Shown here in pieces: positions 53,775 to 63,600 of a DNA stretch of 64,000 nucleotides. The DNA comes from an uncultured Alloprevotella sp. (GTDB taxonomy: Bacteria; Bacteroidota; Bacteroidia; Bacteroidales; Bacteroidaceae), in contig CALUIN010000039.1 of assembly GCA_944320745.1 (NCBI GenBank), positions 1 through 64,000 of the forward strand. Direction: 5' to 3'. Within the stretch, counting starts at the first letter, position 1; every line of letters starts with the position of its first letter. A model generated the notes under the pieces. It saw only the letters and a list, made by a program, of their open reading frames with translations. It ran no database searches and was not told the origin of the DNA. The translations under genes were made by a program, and so were the position numbers.

Positions 53775-53858
53775 GGAGAGGTGGCGGAATCGGTAGACGC
53801 GCTACTTTGAGGGGGTAGTGGCAATTGTGCCGTGGGAGTTCGAGTCTCCTCCTCTTCA
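53775..53858 (+). tRNA. tRNA-Leu (GAG)
   Basis: 84 nt with a long variable arm. Acceptor GGAGAGG/CCTCTTC (one G-U), anticodon stem CTACT/GGTAG around TTGAGGG (anticodon GAG), T-arm GGGAG/CTCCT, discriminator A. Confidence 0.93.
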
Positions 53859-53864
53859 CTTCTT

Positions 53865-53937
53865 GCGGAAATAGCTCAGTTGGTAGAGCACAACCTTGCC
53901 AAGGTTGGGGTCGCGAGTTCGAGTCTCGTTTTCCGCT
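53865..53937 (+). tRNA. tRNA-Gly (GCC), second copy
   Basis: 73 nt, base for base identical to the copy at 53564-53636. It lies 6 bp after the second tRNA-Leu, so the four tRNAs form one Gly-Leu-Leu-Gly transcript. Confidence 0.95.
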
Positions 53938-54028
53938 CTTTATTTCGACGGCGGCAGTGCGATGCTTTGCTAAAACATTCCCGCAGATTTACCTTGCATC
54001 TTGATTCAGTTGAATAATTATTTGGACG

Positions 54029-54634
54029 ATGAACATTTACGCGAGATATTTCGATCAAGATACTTTGGTTCATAGTTTTGATGAGCTGTTAGAATTCTTG
54101 TCTTCCATTCCCGATATTCATGTCACTCAGGAGCTTGTGTCCGAAGTCCGTGCCTACTTGGACAGCGACATGCCCTATCCCAAGCGGTACAAAATCCGTC
54201 CGCGGGTATATTTCATTCTGATAAAGACGACGGCCGCAAGCATGGCGGAGTTCAAGGCCAATCGCAAGACGGTGGCTCCTGCGCCTCCAGCCAATGATTC
54301 CTATAACAAGAAGGAAATGAAAATGGCGCAGTTGGCCGAGGTGCGGCCGGGCTGGTACAAGGGACGTATCATTTTCAAGCGCGTCATACAGATACCCAAC
54401 ACGACCAAGTTCCAGTATCAGGACACAGCGTTTTCCGCCTATGTGAAGGCGCAGAGCGGCCAGGAATGCTACAACAAGATAATCAATCATTTGAAGAACC
54501 GCCAGGACGTGGACCTGCGTAGCCAGTTCCCCTCTGCGCGGGGGCAGAGTTTCCAGTTCGAGTTCCTCTATCCCGTGTTGGCTCCGGTGTTCAAGGCAGG
54601 TTCGACCTCTGTCGGTGCAAAGGCCGGAGCGTGA
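54029..54634 (+). CDS. Conserved Bacteroidales protein of unknown function
   Basis: 201 residues, soluble, no signal peptide. Strongly patterned sequence: MNIYARYFDQDTLVHSFDEL, MPYPKRYKIRPRVYFILIKT, KMAQLAEVRPGWYKGRIIFK, RVIQIPNTTKFQYQDTAFSA, VDLRSQFPSARGQSFQFEFL. I recall close relatives across Bacteroidales but no function. The basic, aromatic-rich central part could bind nucleic acid; that is inference. It lies between tRNA genes, 91 bp after tRNA-Gly; no own TAnnTTTG element was found, so it may be read from the tRNA promoter. Confidence 0.75.
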   Translation: MNIYARYFDQDTLVHSFDELLEFLSSIPDIHVTQELVSEVRAYLDSDMPYPKRYKIRPRVYFILIKTTAASMAEFKANRKTVAPAPPANDSYNKKEMKMAQLAEVRPGWYKGRIIFKRVIQIPNTTKFQYQDTAFSAYVKAQSGQECYNKIINHLKNRQDVDLRSQFPSARGQSFQFEFLYPVLAPVFKAGSTSVGAKAGA

Positions 54635-54693
54635 GGCAAGGCCCTCTCTCTGGCGAGGTGCTGCCACTTTCTGGACAACACTTGCCTTGATGG

Positions 54694-54725
54694 TTTGTCC
54701 GTGTGGCTGAAAAGTCTTATCTTTG
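54694..54725 (+). promoter_or_regulatory. Promoter of tRNA-Arg (TTTG, 20 bp, TATCTTTG)
   Basis: TTTG 54694-54697 and TATCTTTG 54718-54725, 21 bp before the tRNA. Confidence 0.75.
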
Positions 54726-54746
54726 CATCCGAAACAGCAAAGGCAT

Positions 54747-54821
54747 GGTTCCGTAGCTCAGTTGGATTAGAGCAACGCCCTTCTAAGGCGTGGGTCCAGG
54801 GTTCGAATCCCTGCGGAATCA
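54747..54821 (+). tRNA. tRNA-Arg (TCT)
   Basis: 75 nt. Acceptor GGTTCCG/CGGAATC (one G-U), anticodon stem ACGCC/GGCGT around CTTCTAA (anticodon TCT), T-arm CAGGG/CCCTG, discriminator A; CCA not encoded. Confidence 0.95.
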
Positions 54822-55186
54822 CTATCAGTAAGGTATTTCTACATCGCGTATATAGGGCCAGTTTTTTTAGCCCCTACTTCATTCCCAACTTTTCGGCGGA
54901 ACCAGTCCCAAGGCATAGGTATTCATGATTTGCCAGTATGTCTTCTGCACGTTTCTTAATCGCGGCTACGTTTAGACGGGAGCTCCACGTAGCGAAGAAA
55001 TGCAGCCGGAGGCTGCGCCCCTAATTTTAGGACATCCCTGACGGATCTGGTTAAAATACAGCGGTAGAGAAACTGTGTAGGGCAGGGGGCTGATGCGGCA
55101 GTTGTGCTATTCGTGGCAAATTTCTATTTTTGTCTTTGCGAAAATAGGTAGCGGATCGGGAAAGAGAGGAGAAACTGCGTTCCTTC
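54822..55186. other. Intergenic region tRNA-Arg to uvrB
   Basis: About 365 bp without a recognised gene. A 6-bp hairpin GCAGCC-GGA-GGCTGC (55002-55016) is followed by GCCCCTAATTTTA and may terminate transcription. The open frame upstream of uvrB from 55093 crosses the uvrB promoter and is not supported. Confidence 0.5.
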
Positions 55187-55217
55187 TTTGCATTCCTCTC
55201 GCCTTTCACTATCTTTG
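55187..55217 (+). promoter_or_regulatory. Promoter of uvrB (TTTG, 19 bp, TATCTTTG)
   Basis: TTTG 55187-55190 and TATCTTTG 55210-55217; transcription should begin near 55224, so the uvrB start must lie downstream of that. Confidence 0.75.
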
Positions 55218-55236
55218 CAGTCTGTTTGGAGGGGAA

Positions 55237-57267
55237 ATGAACATGAACAGATTTGAGTTGCATTCGGACTATCAGCCCACCGGTGACCAGCCAGAGGCCA
55301 TTCGTCAGCTTGTGGCCGGCGTGAAGGCCGGAATGCCTGCGCAAACGTTGCTGGGTGTGACGGGGTCGGGCAAGACATTTACTGTGGCGAATGTGATAGC
55401 GCAGGTCAACAAGCCCACGCTCGTGTTGAGTCATAACAAGACGCTGGCGGCGCAGCTCTATTCGGAGTTCAAGGGGTTCTTTCCCCACAACGCGGTGGAG
55501 TATTACGTTTCCTACTACGATTACTATCAGCCGGAGGCCTATATAGCTGCTACGGATACCTATATAGAGAAGGATCTGGCCATTAATCAGGACATAGACA
55601 AGCTGCGACTCGCCGCGACGTCGGCCTTGCTCTCGGGCCGGAACGACGTGATTGTCGTTTCGTCCGTCTCATGCATTTACGGCATGGGAAACCCTTCGGC
55701 CTTCTACGAAAACGTTATAGCCCTGAAAGTCGGCATGAAGCTGGCGCTGAATGTATTGCTGCGCCGCTTGGTGGACAGCCTGTACACGCGCAACGATGTA
55801 GCTCCGAAGTCGGGCGACTTCCGTGTGCGCGGCGACACGGTGGACGTTTACCTGGCCTATGCGGACGAGATGCTGCGCATCACTTTCTGGGGCGATGAAG
55901 TGGACGGGATAGAAGAAGTGGACGCGCTGAGCGGAACGCGCATGGCCACGTTCGACGAGTATAAGATCTATCCGGCCAATCTTTTCCTGACGTCAAAGGA
56001 GACGCAGGAGCTGGCTATCCGCAAGATACAGGACGATCTGACGGCACAGGTGGAACTCTTCAACGGGCAAGGGAAGACGCTGGAGGCAAAACGCTTGCAG
56101 GAGAGGGTGAGCTATGACATCGAAATGATACGCGAACTGGGTCACTGCTCGGGCATCGAGAACTATTCCCGATATTTCGACGGACGCGAGCCCGGTACAC
56201 GACCTTACTGTTTGCTCGATTTCTTTCCGAAGGACTTTCTCATTGTGATCGACGAAAGCCATGTGAGTGTGCCGCAGATCAGTGCCATGTATGGCGGTGA
56301 CCGTTCGCGCAAGGAGGCTTTGGTGAACTATGGTTTCCGCTTGCCGGCCGCATTGGACAACCGCCCTCTGACGTTCGAGGAGTTCCACGAAATGGCGCGC
56401 CAGGTCATATATATTAGTGCCACGCCGGCAGAGTATGAGCTCGCGGAGAGCGAGGGCGTAGTGGTAGAGCAGGTGATCCGTCCCACGGGACTGCTCGACC
56501 CGCCCATAGAGGTCCGCTCGACGGATTATCCGATAGACGACCTGATGGAGGAGATACGGAAATGTGTGGCCAACGACGAGCGCACACTCGTGACAACTCT
56601 GACCAAGCGCATGGCCGAGGAACTGACGGACTACTTGATAAAGAACGGCGTGCGCACGGCGTACATCCATAGCGACGTGGATACGTTGGAGCGGGTACAG
56701 ATTATGGACGACCTGCGAAAAGGCATCTATTCTGTATTGGTGGGGGTTAACCTGCTGCGCGAAGGGCTGGACCTTCCGGAAGTGGCACTCGTGGCCATAC
56801 TGGATGCGGACAAGGAGGGCTTCCTGCGCTCTCACCGCTCGCTGACCCAGACGGCCGGCCGTGCAGCACGTAACGTGAATGGCCGCGTCATCATGTATGC
56901 CAAAAAAATAACGCCGTCCATGCAGCAGACGATTGACGAAACCGAGCGGCGGCGCATGAAGCAGATCAGCTATAACGAGGAGCACGGCATAACACCTAAG
57001 CAAATACGTAAAGGGACCGGGACCAACGAATTGGCGCAACTGAGGAAGAGCGTGCCCGAAGTGAAGGGCTATGCGCAGGCTGGAGAACCGCCATTGCCGG
57101 CAGCGGCGGAGGCAGCTGCCACATACGGCAAGGCGAATGTGTCGCCCGAGGAGCGACTGGAGCGCCTGAAGCGGCAGATGAAAGAGGCCGCGGCCAAGTT
57201 CGACTTCGTGCTGGCCGCACAGTTACGCGACGAGATATTCCAGTTGGAAAAGAAAAATGAGCATTAA
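55237..57267 (+). CDS. uvrB: UvrABC system protein B
   Basis: 676 residues from ATG at 55237, which has GGAGG just upstream (55228-55232); ATG 55243 is an alternative. Walker A GVTGSGKT near 39-46. The beta-hairpin region YYVSYYDYYQPEAYIAATDT follows, then domain 2/3 helicase motifs (TQTAGRAARN) and a C-terminal UVR domain for UvrC (ERLERLKRQMKEAAAKFDFV). It verifies damage in nucleotide excision repair. It overlaps the next gene by 11 nt. Confidence 0.96.
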   Translation: MNMNRFELHSDYQPTGDQPEAIRQLVAGVKAGMPAQTLLGVTGSGKTFTVANVIAQVNKPTLVLSHNKTLAAQLYSEFKGFFPHNAVEYYVSYYDYYQPEAYIAATDTYIEKDLAINQDIDKLRLAATSALLSGRNDVIVVSSVSCIYGMGNPSAFYENVIALKVGMKLALNVLLRRLVDSLYTRNDVAPKSGDFRVRGDTVDVYLAYADEMLRITFWGDEVDGIEEVDALSGTRMATFDEYKIYPANLFLTSKETQELAIRKIQDDLTAQVELFNGQGKTLEAKRLQERVSYDIEMIRELGHCSGIENYSRYFDGREPGTRPYCLLDFFPKDFLIVIDESHVSVPQISAMYGGDRSRKEALVNYGFRLPAALDNRPLTFEEFHEMARQVIYISATPAEYELAESEGVVVEQVIRPTGLLDPPIEVRSTDYPIDDLMEEIRKCVANDERTLVTTLTKRMAEELTDYLIKNGVRTAYIHSDVDTLERVQIMDDLRKGIYSVLVGVNLLREGLDLPEVALVAILDADKEGFLRSHRSLTQTAGRAARNVNGRVIMYAKKITPSMQQTIDETERRRMKQISYNEEHGITPKQIRKGTGTNELAQLRKSVPEVKGYAQAGEPPLPAAAEAAATYGKANVSPEERLERLKRQMKEAAAKFDFVLAAQLRDEIFQLEKKNEH

Positions 57268-58207
57268 GACTTTCCTGAAAAATTGGACCTTGCTGATAGC
57301 CATGGCTGCCGGCATTGCGGGGTATTTTCTTTATGTGTCCCTACCGTTCCTGGATCGTACGCATGAGTTGGCAAACCACGCGGTTTCTGTCGTGCAGCCC
57401 TTGCTGATTTTTTGCATGTTGTTCATCACCTTCTGCAAGGTGGATCCGCATTCGCTGCGGTTATACCGCTGGCACCTGTGGCTGTTGCTCGTTCAGTTCG
57501 GCTTGTTCGCCTTGCTGTCGTTGTGGTTGATGCTGATGCCCGGCTTGCCCGGGCGTGTAGTCGTGGAGAGTGCGATGTTGTGTTTCATCTGCCCGACCGC
57601 TACAGCCGCGGCGGTGGTTACGGCGAAACTGGGCGGCGATGCGGCCGGTATAGCTACCTACACCGTCCTGATAAACCTAGGTGCGGCCGTGCTGGTTCCG
57701 TTGTTCATTCCGCTGGTTCATCCAAACCCGGAGCTGGACTTCATCACTTCCTTTTTTCTGATTGTCGGGAAGGTTTTTCCCACATTGATTTGTCCCTTCT
57801 TCCTGGCAATGCTTGTCCGTTGGCTGCTGCCGGGGGTGCATCGTGCGGTAATGGGCTGCAAGGACTTGGCGTTTTATATCTGGGCGGTATCGCTCTCCAT
57901 CGCCATAGCCGTGACCACACGCAGTATGGTGCATAGCGACGTGGCCTGGCCCTACCAGGCTGGCATTGCTGCGGTCAGTCTGCTGGCGTGCGCGTTGCAA
58001 TTTTACTGGGGCCGGCGCTTGGGCCGGCGCTACGGTTGTCCGATATGTGTTTCGCAGAGCCTGGGCCAAAAGAACACCGTGTTCGCCATATGGATGGGGT
58101 ACACCTTTCTGACACCAGTCAGCGCGCTGGCCGGCGGGTTCTACAGTATCTGGCACAACGTGTATAATTCCTGGCAACTCTATCAGAAGCAGAAAAAGGG
58201 GGAATAA
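57257..58207 (+). CDS. BASS-family (bile acid:sodium symporter-like) transporter
   Basis: 316 residues with about nine to ten hydrophobic segments. VSVVQPLLIFCMLFITFCKV, then AMLCFICPTATAAAVVTAKL and the later CVSQSLGQKNTVFAIWMGY carry the conserved BASS core with the Q-K/N-x-x-x region. The family moves organic anions with Na+; substrate unknown. Its start lies inside uvrB (11-nt overlap), suggesting translational coupling with an unrelated gene. Inner membrane. Confidence 0.82.
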   Translation: MSIKTFLKNWTLLIAMAAGIAGYFLYVSLPFLDRTHELANHAVSVVQPLLIFCMLFITFCKVDPHSLRLYRWHLWLLLVQFGLFALLSLWLMLMPGLPGRVVVESAMLCFICPTATAAAVVTAKLGGDAAGIATYTVLINLGAAVLVPLFIPLVHPNPELDFITSFFLIVGKVFPTLICPFFLAMLVRWLLPGVHRAVMGCKDLAFYIWAVSLSIAIAVTTRSMVHSDVAWPYQAGIAAVSLLACALQFYWGRRLGRRYGCPICVSQSLGQKNTVFAIWMGYTFLTPVSALAGGFYSIWHNVYNSWQLYQKQKKGE

Positions 58208-58211
58208 AATA

Positions 58212-58242
58212 AAGACGGGGCACACTCATACGCGCCCCGTCT
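58212..58242. terminator. Terminator between the convergent BASS and fusA2 genes
   Basis: 9-bp stem AGACGGGGC/GCCCCGTCT (58213-58221 with 58234-58242). On the minus strand it is followed by TTTATTTTATT, so it mainly serves fusA2; the plus side ends CTTAAT. Confidence 0.75.
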
Positions 58243-58262
58243 CTTAATATCAAGTGGAGACT

Positions 58263-60416
58263 TTATTCTCCTTCCTGCTTTTCGAAATCTGCAATAAGCT
58301 TGCTTTGCAGGTCGGTCGGAACAAGTTCGTAGCTGGCGAATTTCATGATAAAGGAAGCTCGTCCGCCGGTGAGAGAACTGAGGCTGGTGGAGTAGGAGCT
58401 CATTTCCTTGAGAGGAACTTTAGCCTGTAGCTTCTCGTAACCGTTTTCGCTGCTCATGCCGATAATGAGGCCGCGGCGTCCTTGCAGGTCGCTCATGACG
58501 TCGCCCAGTTTGTCGCTGGGAACGAATACTTCGACATCGTAGATCGGTTCAAGGATCTTCGGTCCGGCATTTCTGAAGGCAATGCTGAAGGCGTTGCGGC
58601 CGGCCAGCATGAAGGAGAGTTCGTTGGAGTCTACCGGGTGCATCTTTCCATCGTAAACAACGACGCGGACATCTCGCGCGTAGCTGCCGGTGAGCGGCCC
58701 CTGTTCCATACGGCTCATGATGCCCTTGAGTATGGCGGGCATGAAGCGCGCGTCGATGGCTCCACCTACAACAGAATTGATGAATACGAGTTTGCCTCCC
58801 CATTCCAGTGAAATCTCCTCTTTTCCCTTGATGTTGACGCGAATTTCCTGGTTCCCGAATTTGTAGACGGTGGGATCTTCCATTCCGTCGCTGTAGGGCT
58901 CGACAATCAAGTGTACTTCGCCAAACTGACCTGCGCCGCCGCTCTGTTTCTTGTGGCGATACTCGGCCTGGGCCGCCTTGGTGATGGTCTCGCGATAGGG
59001 TATGCGCTGTTCGGAAAACTCTACCGGAATCTTGTCCAGATTCTCCAGACGCCACTTCAGCGTGCGCAGGTGGAACTCGCCTTGTCCGTGTACGAGGATC
59101 TGGCGCAGTTCCTTGCTTTGCTCTACGACCCAGGTGGGATCCTCCTGCCGCATGCGGTTGAGGGCGGCCATCATCTTTTCGGTGTCGGCCTCGTTGACGG
59201 CGCGTATGGCGCGAGTGTATTTCGAGTTGGGATATTTGATGAAGTTGAAGCGGTTGTCGCAGTCTTTCCCGTTGAGGGTGTTGCCATTGCGGACGTCTTT
59301 CAGCTTCACGGTGCAGCCTATATCGCCGGCGACCAGTTCTTCAACTTTTTCGCGGTTTGCTCCGGAGCAGACGAAGATCTGGGCCATGCGCTCCTTGGAC
59401 CCGCGGTCGGCATTGGTCAGGTCGTCACCTTCTTTGAGTGTGCCGCTCATCACTTTGAAGTATTGCACTTCGCCGATGTGCGGTTCTACGCCGGTTTTGA
59501 AGAAATAGACGGAGGTGGGGCCGGCGGGGTCGGGCTTTACTTCGACGCCGCGGGTGTTGTGGACAGCGGGCATTTCGTCCACAAAGGGAACCACGTTGCC
59601 CAGGAACTCCATGAGACGTCCTACGCCCATGTTTTTCGAGGCACAAACGCAGAATACTGGGAAAATGGAGCGCGTGACGAGTCCCTTGCGTATGCCTTCG
59701 CGCATCTCGTCCTCGGTCAGGTGGTCTGTTTCAAAGAACTTCTCCATGAGGCCTTCGTCGTTTTCGGCGGCGGCTTCTACGAGGGCTTTGTGCATAGCTT
59801 CGGCTTTCTCCTTTTCCTCTTCGGGAATGTCTTCCAGCACCGGTTCTCCGCCCTCGGGTCCCCACGTGAGTTTCTTCATCAGGATGACGTCAATCAAGGA
59901 GTTGAAGTTCGGCCCTGTCTGTAAGGGATATTGGATGGGAACGACTTTGTTGCCATAGATATTCTGCAACTCTTCTACTATGGCGTGATAGTCGCATTTT
60001 TCTGCGTCCAGCTGGTTGACCAGGAAGATCACGGGCTTGCCCAGTTTTTCGGTGTAGCGAAAATGATTCTGCGTGCCCACTTCCGGTCCAAACTGGCCAT
60101 TTATCAGGAGAACGGCGGTGTCGGTCACGTTGAGCGCCGTGATGGCCGCACCGACAAAATCATCAGATCCCGGGCAATCTATGATGTTTAATTTCTTGTT
60201 GTTCCATTCAACGTGGAAAACCGTCGAGAAAACGGAGTATCCATAGTCCTGCTCTACGGGAAAGTAGTCCGATACAGTATTTTTCGCGGTAATCCTGCCG
60301 CGGCGCTTGATGGCACCGCTTTCGTAGAGCAGAGCTTCCGTGAGGGTTGTCTTACCTGAACCGTCGTTCCCGAGGAGCGCGATGTTCTTGATTTCATGAG
60401 AACCGTAAACTTTCAT
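58263..60416 (-). CDS. fusA2: EF-G2: elongation factor G paralogue lacking the catalytic His
   Basis: 717 residues, all EF-G domains present. G1 is GNDGSGKTT (16-24), G4 is NQLD (134-137). G3 reads DCPGSDDF (80-87): the His of DTPGHVDF, needed for GTP hydrolysis, is Ser84. This matches the Bacteroides EF-G2 type, reported as a translocase working without GTP hydrolysis and needed in the gut and under carbon limitation. The canonical fusA, in the str operon, is not in this window. Monocistronic, minus strand, between sprA and a terminator. Confidence 0.92.
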   Translation of the reverse strand: MKVYGSHEIKNIALLGNDGSGKTTLTEALLYESGAIKRRGRITAKNTVSDYFPVEQDYGYSVFSTVFHVEWNNKKLNIIDCPGSDDFVGAAITALNVTDTAVLLINGQFGPEVGTQNHFRYTEKLGKPVIFLVNQLDAEKCDYHAIVEELQNIYGNKVVPIQYPLQTGPNFNSLIDVILMKKLTWGPEGGEPVLEDIPEEEKEKAEAMHKALVEAAAENDEGLMEKFFETDHLTEDEMREGIRKGLVTRSIFPVFCVCASKNMGVGRLMEFLGNVVPFVDEMPAVHNTRGVEVKPDPAGPTSVYFFKTGVEPHIGEVQYFKVMSGTLKEGDDLTNADRGSKERMAQIFVCSGANREKVEELVAGDIGCTVKLKDVRNGNTLNGKDCDNRFNFIKYPNSKYTRAIRAVNEADTEKMMAALNRMRQEDPTWVVEQSKELRQILVHGQGEFHLRTLKWRLENLDKIPVEFSEQRIPYRETITKAAQAEYRHKKQSGGAGQFGEVHLIVEPYSDGMEDPTVYKFGNQEIRVNIKGKEEISLEWGGKLVFINSVVGGAIDARFMPAILKGIMSRMEQGPLTGSYARDVRVVVYDGKMHPVDSNELSFMLAGRNAFSIAFRNAGPKILEPIYDVEVFVPSDKLGDVMSDLQGRRGLIIGMSSENGYEKLQAKVPLKEMSSYSTSLSSLTGGRASFIMKFASYELVPTDLQSKLIADFEKQEGE

Positions 60417-60431
60417 GTGATATGAGATTTA

Positions 60432-60452
60432 AGTTTTACTACCTTTGTAGTC
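60432..60452. promoter_or_regulatory. Inverted repeat in the fusA2 leader
   Basis: ACTAC-CTTT-GTAGT (about 60438-60451) just upstream of the fusA2 ATG. In the mRNA it can form a 5-bp hairpin. The plus-strand TACCTTTG it contains faces no gene. Confidence 0.4.
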
Positions 60453-60464
60453 TGTAATCAGGCG

Positions 60465-60495
60465 CAAATTACAGAGAAAAAATTATTCAGCCAAA
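60465..60495 (-). promoter_or_regulatory. Putative promoter of fusA2
   Basis: Minus strand: TTTG (60492-60495), 20 bp, TAATTTG (60465-60471), i.e. a -7 element one base shorter than consensus. It gives a leader of about 43 nt. Confidence 0.4.
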
Positions 60496-60548
60496 TAATT
60501 CGCGCACGATTTGTGCGGCCCCTGTCACTCTTTATTAATTTACATGGA

Positions 60549-60589
60549 CTATCTGGCCCCGGCATAGCAACTATGTCGGGGCCGGATAG
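60549..60589 (-). terminator. Terminator of sprA
   Basis: 19-bp stem (60549-60567 with 60571-60589, two G-U pairs) and a 3-nt loop, followed on minus by TCCATGTAAATTAAT. Very stable but with a weak U tract. Confidence 0.8.
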
Positions 60590-60607
60590 CTCAAGCGCAG
60601 GCGGGAT

Positions 60608-63600
60608 TCATCTGTTGAGGATGAACTTTAGGCTTATGCCAAAGTCCTGGGTTGTCGTGGGGTAGGAACTGGAGGTCAGCAGAGGCTTGTTCATCTGCCG
60701 TTCATAGTAGGCGGTGAGCGTCAGGTAGCGGCTCAGCGCATATTCGGCGGTGAACGAAACCTGTACGGCTTTGTTGCCGCTGGTGGCCTGCGTGAGTGCT
60801 GAGAGTATGTCTCTGTTGAGCGCGCTTTGGTTGCGGATGGAGAAATCGAGGTTCAGATCCAAGTCATTAGAGAATCCTTGGTTGTTGTTCTGTTTCTGCT
60901 GCTCCTCTTCCTGTCCCCGCTTGCTGCCGCGCTTCCTGGCGCGGACGGTGCGCTTGGGGGCGAAGAGCTTCAGGCCGTTGATCTTATACCCTACGCCGAA
61001 GACCATGTCGTTGGAGCGGGTCTCCGTGATCTGCTGGGAGGTCATGCTGAGCGTGAGCACACGCGTTTTGCGGTACTCAACCTTTGCCGTGAGGTTATTC
61101 AGGAACGTCATGTCTACGCCAAATAGGGGAGAGAAAGTTTCGTTGATGCTGACCGTGGAGATGTCGTACATGCTGCTGGGAACGGGATTGCCTGTGGTGA
61201 CATTCTCCACGAAGCCGAAGCCGTTCATGTATTCCTGGTAGCTGGAGTAGGTGTTGTAGGAACCTACGGAATAGACACTGCGGTAGCTGTGGTTCAAGTT
61301 GAAACTCTTGAAAATCTTCTTCATCCGCGGCAGCTTGGATAGTCCGGCGTAGGAGACAGTCCAGTTGGGCAGCAGGCGGGTAAGTGCCGGGAAAATGTCC
61401 AGTGAGCCGCCTCCCTTGGTATAGGTGTCGAGGAAGGCGGGTATCATGACTTCGGCGGCATATTTGCTGACGGTTCCGTTCGCCGGGTCGAACGTCTTGC
61501 CGGCCAGGGTGCTGCCTGCCGGGTAGCGCGCACCGGTGAAGAGGCCTTCCACGCGTTGCTGATAGCTATCAAGAGAGCTGAGGAAGCGATTGAAGGACTT
61601 GCTGGTGTAACCGTTGTCCGCGCTTCCCACTTTCTCAAAGGCGGAGCCGATGGAGATGGTCGTCATGGTGAAACTACCGCTCTGCGTGGTCGGCATGCCC
61701 TCGAACATGTATTGTATGCTGCGGGCCTTGTTGACTGTGCGGTTGGCGTTGAGGTCTATTTTGAGGTCGCGAATAGGTTCAAGCGTTGCCCGGATCTGCA
61801 GGTCCTCGGTGAGGTTGGTTGTGGCCGGTGTGATGGAGTTCTCGTCCTGCAGGAGCCAGCCTTTTTCCGCCGCGCGGCGGATATAGCTTTCGTCTGTGAA
61901 GCCAAAGGCGAAATCCAGTCCCGGCTGCAGGCCGTCGCTGCTGCGCTGGCCGAAGAAGTCGCCGATATTAGGCAGGAATCCCGGGAGCGTCATGTTGTAG
62001 CGATTGCTGTAGGACACGTTGATGCTGCGCACCATCATGGCCACGCGGGTGGTATATTCCAATGCTTTATACCACCATTCATCCTCCGTCCGTTTGCGGG
62101 GAAGGACGGTCAGCTTGATGCGGGCCGTGTCCTGCGTCAGAATTTCGATGGTATTGTTGTCCCGCACCTTGTAGCGTACGCGGTAGGAGGAGCCGTCCGG
62201 CAGGATGGCGGAGACGCGGATTCTCTTGGTCTTTTGGTTATGGGCGACCGTTACCGTCGTGTCTGGTTTGAGCTGGATTTCCTTGGTGAATTTTTTGACT
62301 TCTTCCTGTCGGCTGCCCGAGTTCGAGGCGGAAAATTTGCGGTTCACCTTGCGCAGGAAGGGCACATGATTGTATAGCGTTTCCATCCGCAGGCGCACGT
62401 TCCCGCTGATGTCGCGCGAATTGCTGATGGTGTTGCCCATAGAGGATCCGTCGTCCAGTTCCGCACCGCGCTGCCAGTTGTATGTGCCTACGTACTTTAT
62501 GTCCGGAGCGAGCCAGTCGAAGATCGGCATACGGTTCAGGGGTATCTGCCAGGAAACATCGAAGGTCTGCTGATAGCTGAGCGGCGTGCCCAGGTTCTTG
62601 ATGCTGTTCCAGACGGAATCTTTCCAAACCTTGTAGCGGTCGGGGTAGAGGTCCTTGTTGACAGCCGTGTAGGGCTGTTCTATTTCAGCGTTTGTGCCCG
62701 AGTTGAAACTCATGTGCAGATTCTTCGTGAAGTCCCAGCGAAGCGTCAGGCTGCGGTTCCAGAGGAAATCACTGGCCCAAGTGAGCGGCAACGACGTGTT
62801 GTCAAGGTTCTCCATGTCGCGTTCCTGCAATTCGTAGTAGTTGCGGATGATGTCGGAGTTGAACGCGATGTTCTGCGGGATATAGTTGAATGCCAGCTCT
62901 TTGGCGAAGCGGTTCCACTTCCCTTTCCCCTTTTTGTTCTTGAACGGAGCGAAGGGCTCATAGTTGGGCGTGTAGTTATAGTTAAACGACCATTTCCAGT
63001 TCTGGTCCTTTTCCCAAGCCGTTGTCTCACCGGTCGTGTGGCGGCTGCTGTAGGCATAGCCGAACGTGAAGTTTGCCGGGTCGTAAGGCATGGGGTGGCG
63101 CTTTGTCGCTATGTCGAAGCGCGCGCCGGAAATGCTGAAGTTCTTATTGATTACCACCCTTTCGGCGATGTTTCTCAGCGAGTCTCTTTCGCGCTCACTG
63201 GCCAGGCCGTCGAGCGCATCGCCGAGTTCCATGTCCGTATCGAGCGGGTTGTAGCGCGGCACGGTGCGCTCCTTGCTGTACGAATAATAGATCGGAGCTT
63301 TCAGCTTGACCGCGTCGGGCAGGAAGCGCCCTGCCTCCACGTTGGTTGTCACGCTGTATTGGTACAGGCTGTTGTCGCGGCGTTGCGACACGCTTTCCTC
63401 CAGACCGCCGAAGCCGTCCGTCTCTATGTGTCCGTTGAAATTGAGTGTGGCAATGTCGGAGAGCTGAATGTTGAGCGTGCTCTGAGCCGCCCATCCGCCC
63501 TTGTTCGTGAAGTCCTGCAGGCGCAGTTCGTTAGCCCAGACCTCAATGCTCTTCAGGGCGCGCGAATTGTTGCGTACACCGATCATGATGGTCTTCACTT

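Noticed and set aside
55093..55236. Longer uvrB N-terminus
   Set aside because: It would start upstream of the TTTG/TATCTTTG promoter at 55187-55217 and has no similarity to UvrB.
60440..60447. Plus-strand promoter TACCTTTG upstream of fusA2
   Set aside because: It faces the convergent sprA 3' end with no plus-strand gene; more likely part of an inverted repeat.
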